64,000 bases of DNA. Origin: Prorocentrum cordatum (Eukaryota; Sar; Dinophyceae; Prorocentrales; Prorocentraceae). Where the stretch lies: contig CAUYUJ010003603.1 in the NCBI GenBank assembly GCA_963575745.1, forward strand, positions 245,140 through 309,139. The letters run 5' to 3'. A model generated the notes under the pieces. The model made no database searches. It was not told the origin of the DNA and worked only from the letters and a program-made list of their open reading frames with translations. Position numbers and translations under genes: made by a program. Positions 62,580 to 64,000 of the stretch are shown piece by piece (positions within the stretch are counted from its first letter, which is position 1; each line of letters starts with the position of its first letter).

Positions 62580-63620
62580 TACCTGCCTTCCCTGCACCGA
62601 TGGGTGCCTTTCCCCGGGGCACCCCTTTGGACGCAGGGAGGGTTCCCCAGTGGCAGTGAACGCGAACCAGTTCGGCGCACCCCCACTGGGATGGGGAAGG
62701 AAGGAGGGATGAGTTCGGAGCAGCCCTTTAGAGAAGTGACGGCATCCCGCACGACGACGATGCCCCCCCCACAAGACGCCCTGCCCCGGAGCTACCTTCT
62801 GAACGGTGAGGACGGTATGAGTAGGGACGAAGACCGCCCCCCTCTCAGGTCCACACCTGCCCTCCGTGCGCCGAGTTGTGCCCCTCACAGGGTGCCAGTT
62901 TGGCCTCAGGGAGGGCGCCCCCTCGTAGCCGCGACTGTGCACCAGTTCGGTGCCTCCCCGCAGCCATAGACGACGGGGATCCAGGAGACGAAGGCCCCTG
63001 CTCAGGCCTCCAGACGGCCGTCTCGCGCCGATGGCCCCTCCTCCATTGAGGGCCCCCACGGCCTCCGCGTGGGCCTCCCGCATTAACAGCGACTACGCGC
63101 CAGTTCGGTGCGCCCGCGAGGAAAGGAGGAGCGGGACCAGGACAGACTTGGATCTTCCCTAGCAGGTTTGCGCTTGCCCCCCTTCGCCCAGGAGCACCCT
63201 CCCCAGGGAGTTCCTCTGGCTGCAGGGGGGGGGGGCGTCCGGGGCTCACCCTGGCTTTGCACCAGTCGGGAGCCCCCCCACCAGCATGGAAGAAGGGAGC
63301 GGAGGCGGGGACGGCTCCCCCTCTCGGGACGACGCACGCCCTTCGTGCGCCGAGCAGCCCCCCTCCCCCCCGGGGAGCTCCCTCGGCCGCAGGGAGGGCT
63401 TCCCACACCAGCGATGGAGATGCACCAGCTCGGTGCCCACCCAGAGGCAGATACGACCCGGGAGGGACTGGAGAAGGATCCCCCCCCAGGCCAACCGATG
63501 CCCCCCGTGCGCCGCTGGGACCCCGCCACGGAGCCTTCTTCAGGTCGTAGGGAAGGCCCCCACCGCTCCCGAGAGCGCGCACCAGCGCGCCGAGTCCCCG
63601 ACGAAAACGGGCGCACAGAG
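62580..63620 (+). repeat. Diverged ~160-bp GC-rich tandem repeat
   Basis: GCACCAGTTCGGTGC-like boxes occur near 62672, 62940, 63098, 63260, 63427 and 63580; the last four steps are 153-167 bp. GGGAGCTCC and GGCCGCAGGGAGGGC-like boxes lie at fixed places between. Minus-strand translations show a weak Pro-Ser-Leu-Arg-Pro repeat, but frames change between units, so I do not call a protein. Confidence 0.55.
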
Positions 63621-64000
63621 CGAACGGTGGACAGCCCGCATCCGCAGGACTGCGCACCCCCGTCGCACCGCGGGGGGGGCCCTGTGGATCGAGCCATGCG
63701 AGCGGGGGGACCGACAACCCCTTCGCCCACCCCCTGGCCCAGACTCAATCTGCTCTCGACGACTGGGATGCCGACGAGGGCGCTAGACCCCCGCTGCACA
63801 GGAGGGACACTGCCCCCCCCGCCGCTAGCACGGACGTTGGCTGCGGATAACGCGAGGGACTTCGCGGACACGATGGCGACGTCTCCGATCCCCGCTGTCG
63901 GGGTGCGAGCCCCCGCGGGGACCCCGCCACGAAACGCTCCCCTGACAACTCCAGGAGGTGGCCGATCCCCGCGGCAGAAGAGACCGGCGCAGGAGGGGCC
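63621..64000. other. No gene seen; GC-rich to window edge
   Basis: No motif or repeat recognised. Confidence 0.5.

Noticed and set aside
1-64000. tRNA, 5S, U-snRNA or spliced-leader genes
   Set aside because: Scanned by eye for T-loop boxes, the spliced-leader core and snRNA boxes; none convincing. A covariance-model search would settle it.

Overview
The window looks like nuclear DNA of a dinoflagellate (inference). The grounds are very GC-rich sequence, dense microsatellites and satellites, no operon-like gene packing, and mobile elements of types I associate with dinoflagellate genomes. These are a retroelement carrying a cytosine-5 DNA methyltransferase, a Helitron-type helicase, and LINE remnants. 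I see no intact host gene, rRNA, tRNA, CRISPR array or spliced-leader gene. Nearly every long reading frame is either a decayed mobile-element protein or a translation of a short tandem repeat. 100 N at 36401-36500 mark an assembly gap inside a (CTA)n tract.

Layout, 0-23 kb. A broken LINE (endonuclease and reverse transcriptase, minus strand) runs off the left edge, with a separate reverse-transcriptase tail fragment and a 152-bp foldback next to it. A 234-bp terminal-inverted-repeat element (TIR-A copy 1) and GC-rich tandem repeats follow. From about 6.5 to 12.8 kb, plus strand, lies the most notable object: a degenerate retroelement with the order gag-like region, reverse transcriptase, DNA cytosine methyltransferase, RNase H. 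Its methyltransferase keeps motif I but has Arg for the catalytic Cys, a frameshift before motif VI and a shortened recognition region. After it come direct repeats, three copies of a roughly 0.5-kb GC-rich repeat, and a 560-codon minus-strand frame (18.4-20.1 kb) resembling the N-terminal part of a dinoflagellate Helitron protein, ended by a microsatellite. A perfectly periodic 73-bp tandem array and a diverged satellite follow.

Layout, 23-34 kb. A 159-bp TIR element (TIR-B copy 1) has an exact 8-bp target duplication. Then come a 124-bp composite satellite, TIR-A copy 2 with a 7-bp target duplication, a 22-bp minisatellite and purine or pyrimidine tracts.

Layout, 34-52 kb. This is a mosaic of satellites: a ~150-bp dimeric satellite in several arrays, 16-bp arrays joining them, a ~0.2-kb spacer seen three times, a ~1-kb tandem duplication, and a 90-bp satellite present twice in opposite orientation.

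Layout, 52-64 kb. TIR-B copy 2 interrupts one of two direct repeats, and the other repeat is its empty site. A foldback, a Helitron helicase C-terminal fragment (minus strand), and a higher-order array of a ~160-bp satellite alternating with a ~0.6-0.85-kb pyrimidine-rich block follow. The window ends in a diverged ~160-bp GC-rich repeat. Nothing here forms a working pathway; the window reads as a graveyard of nested mobile elements and expanding satellites.
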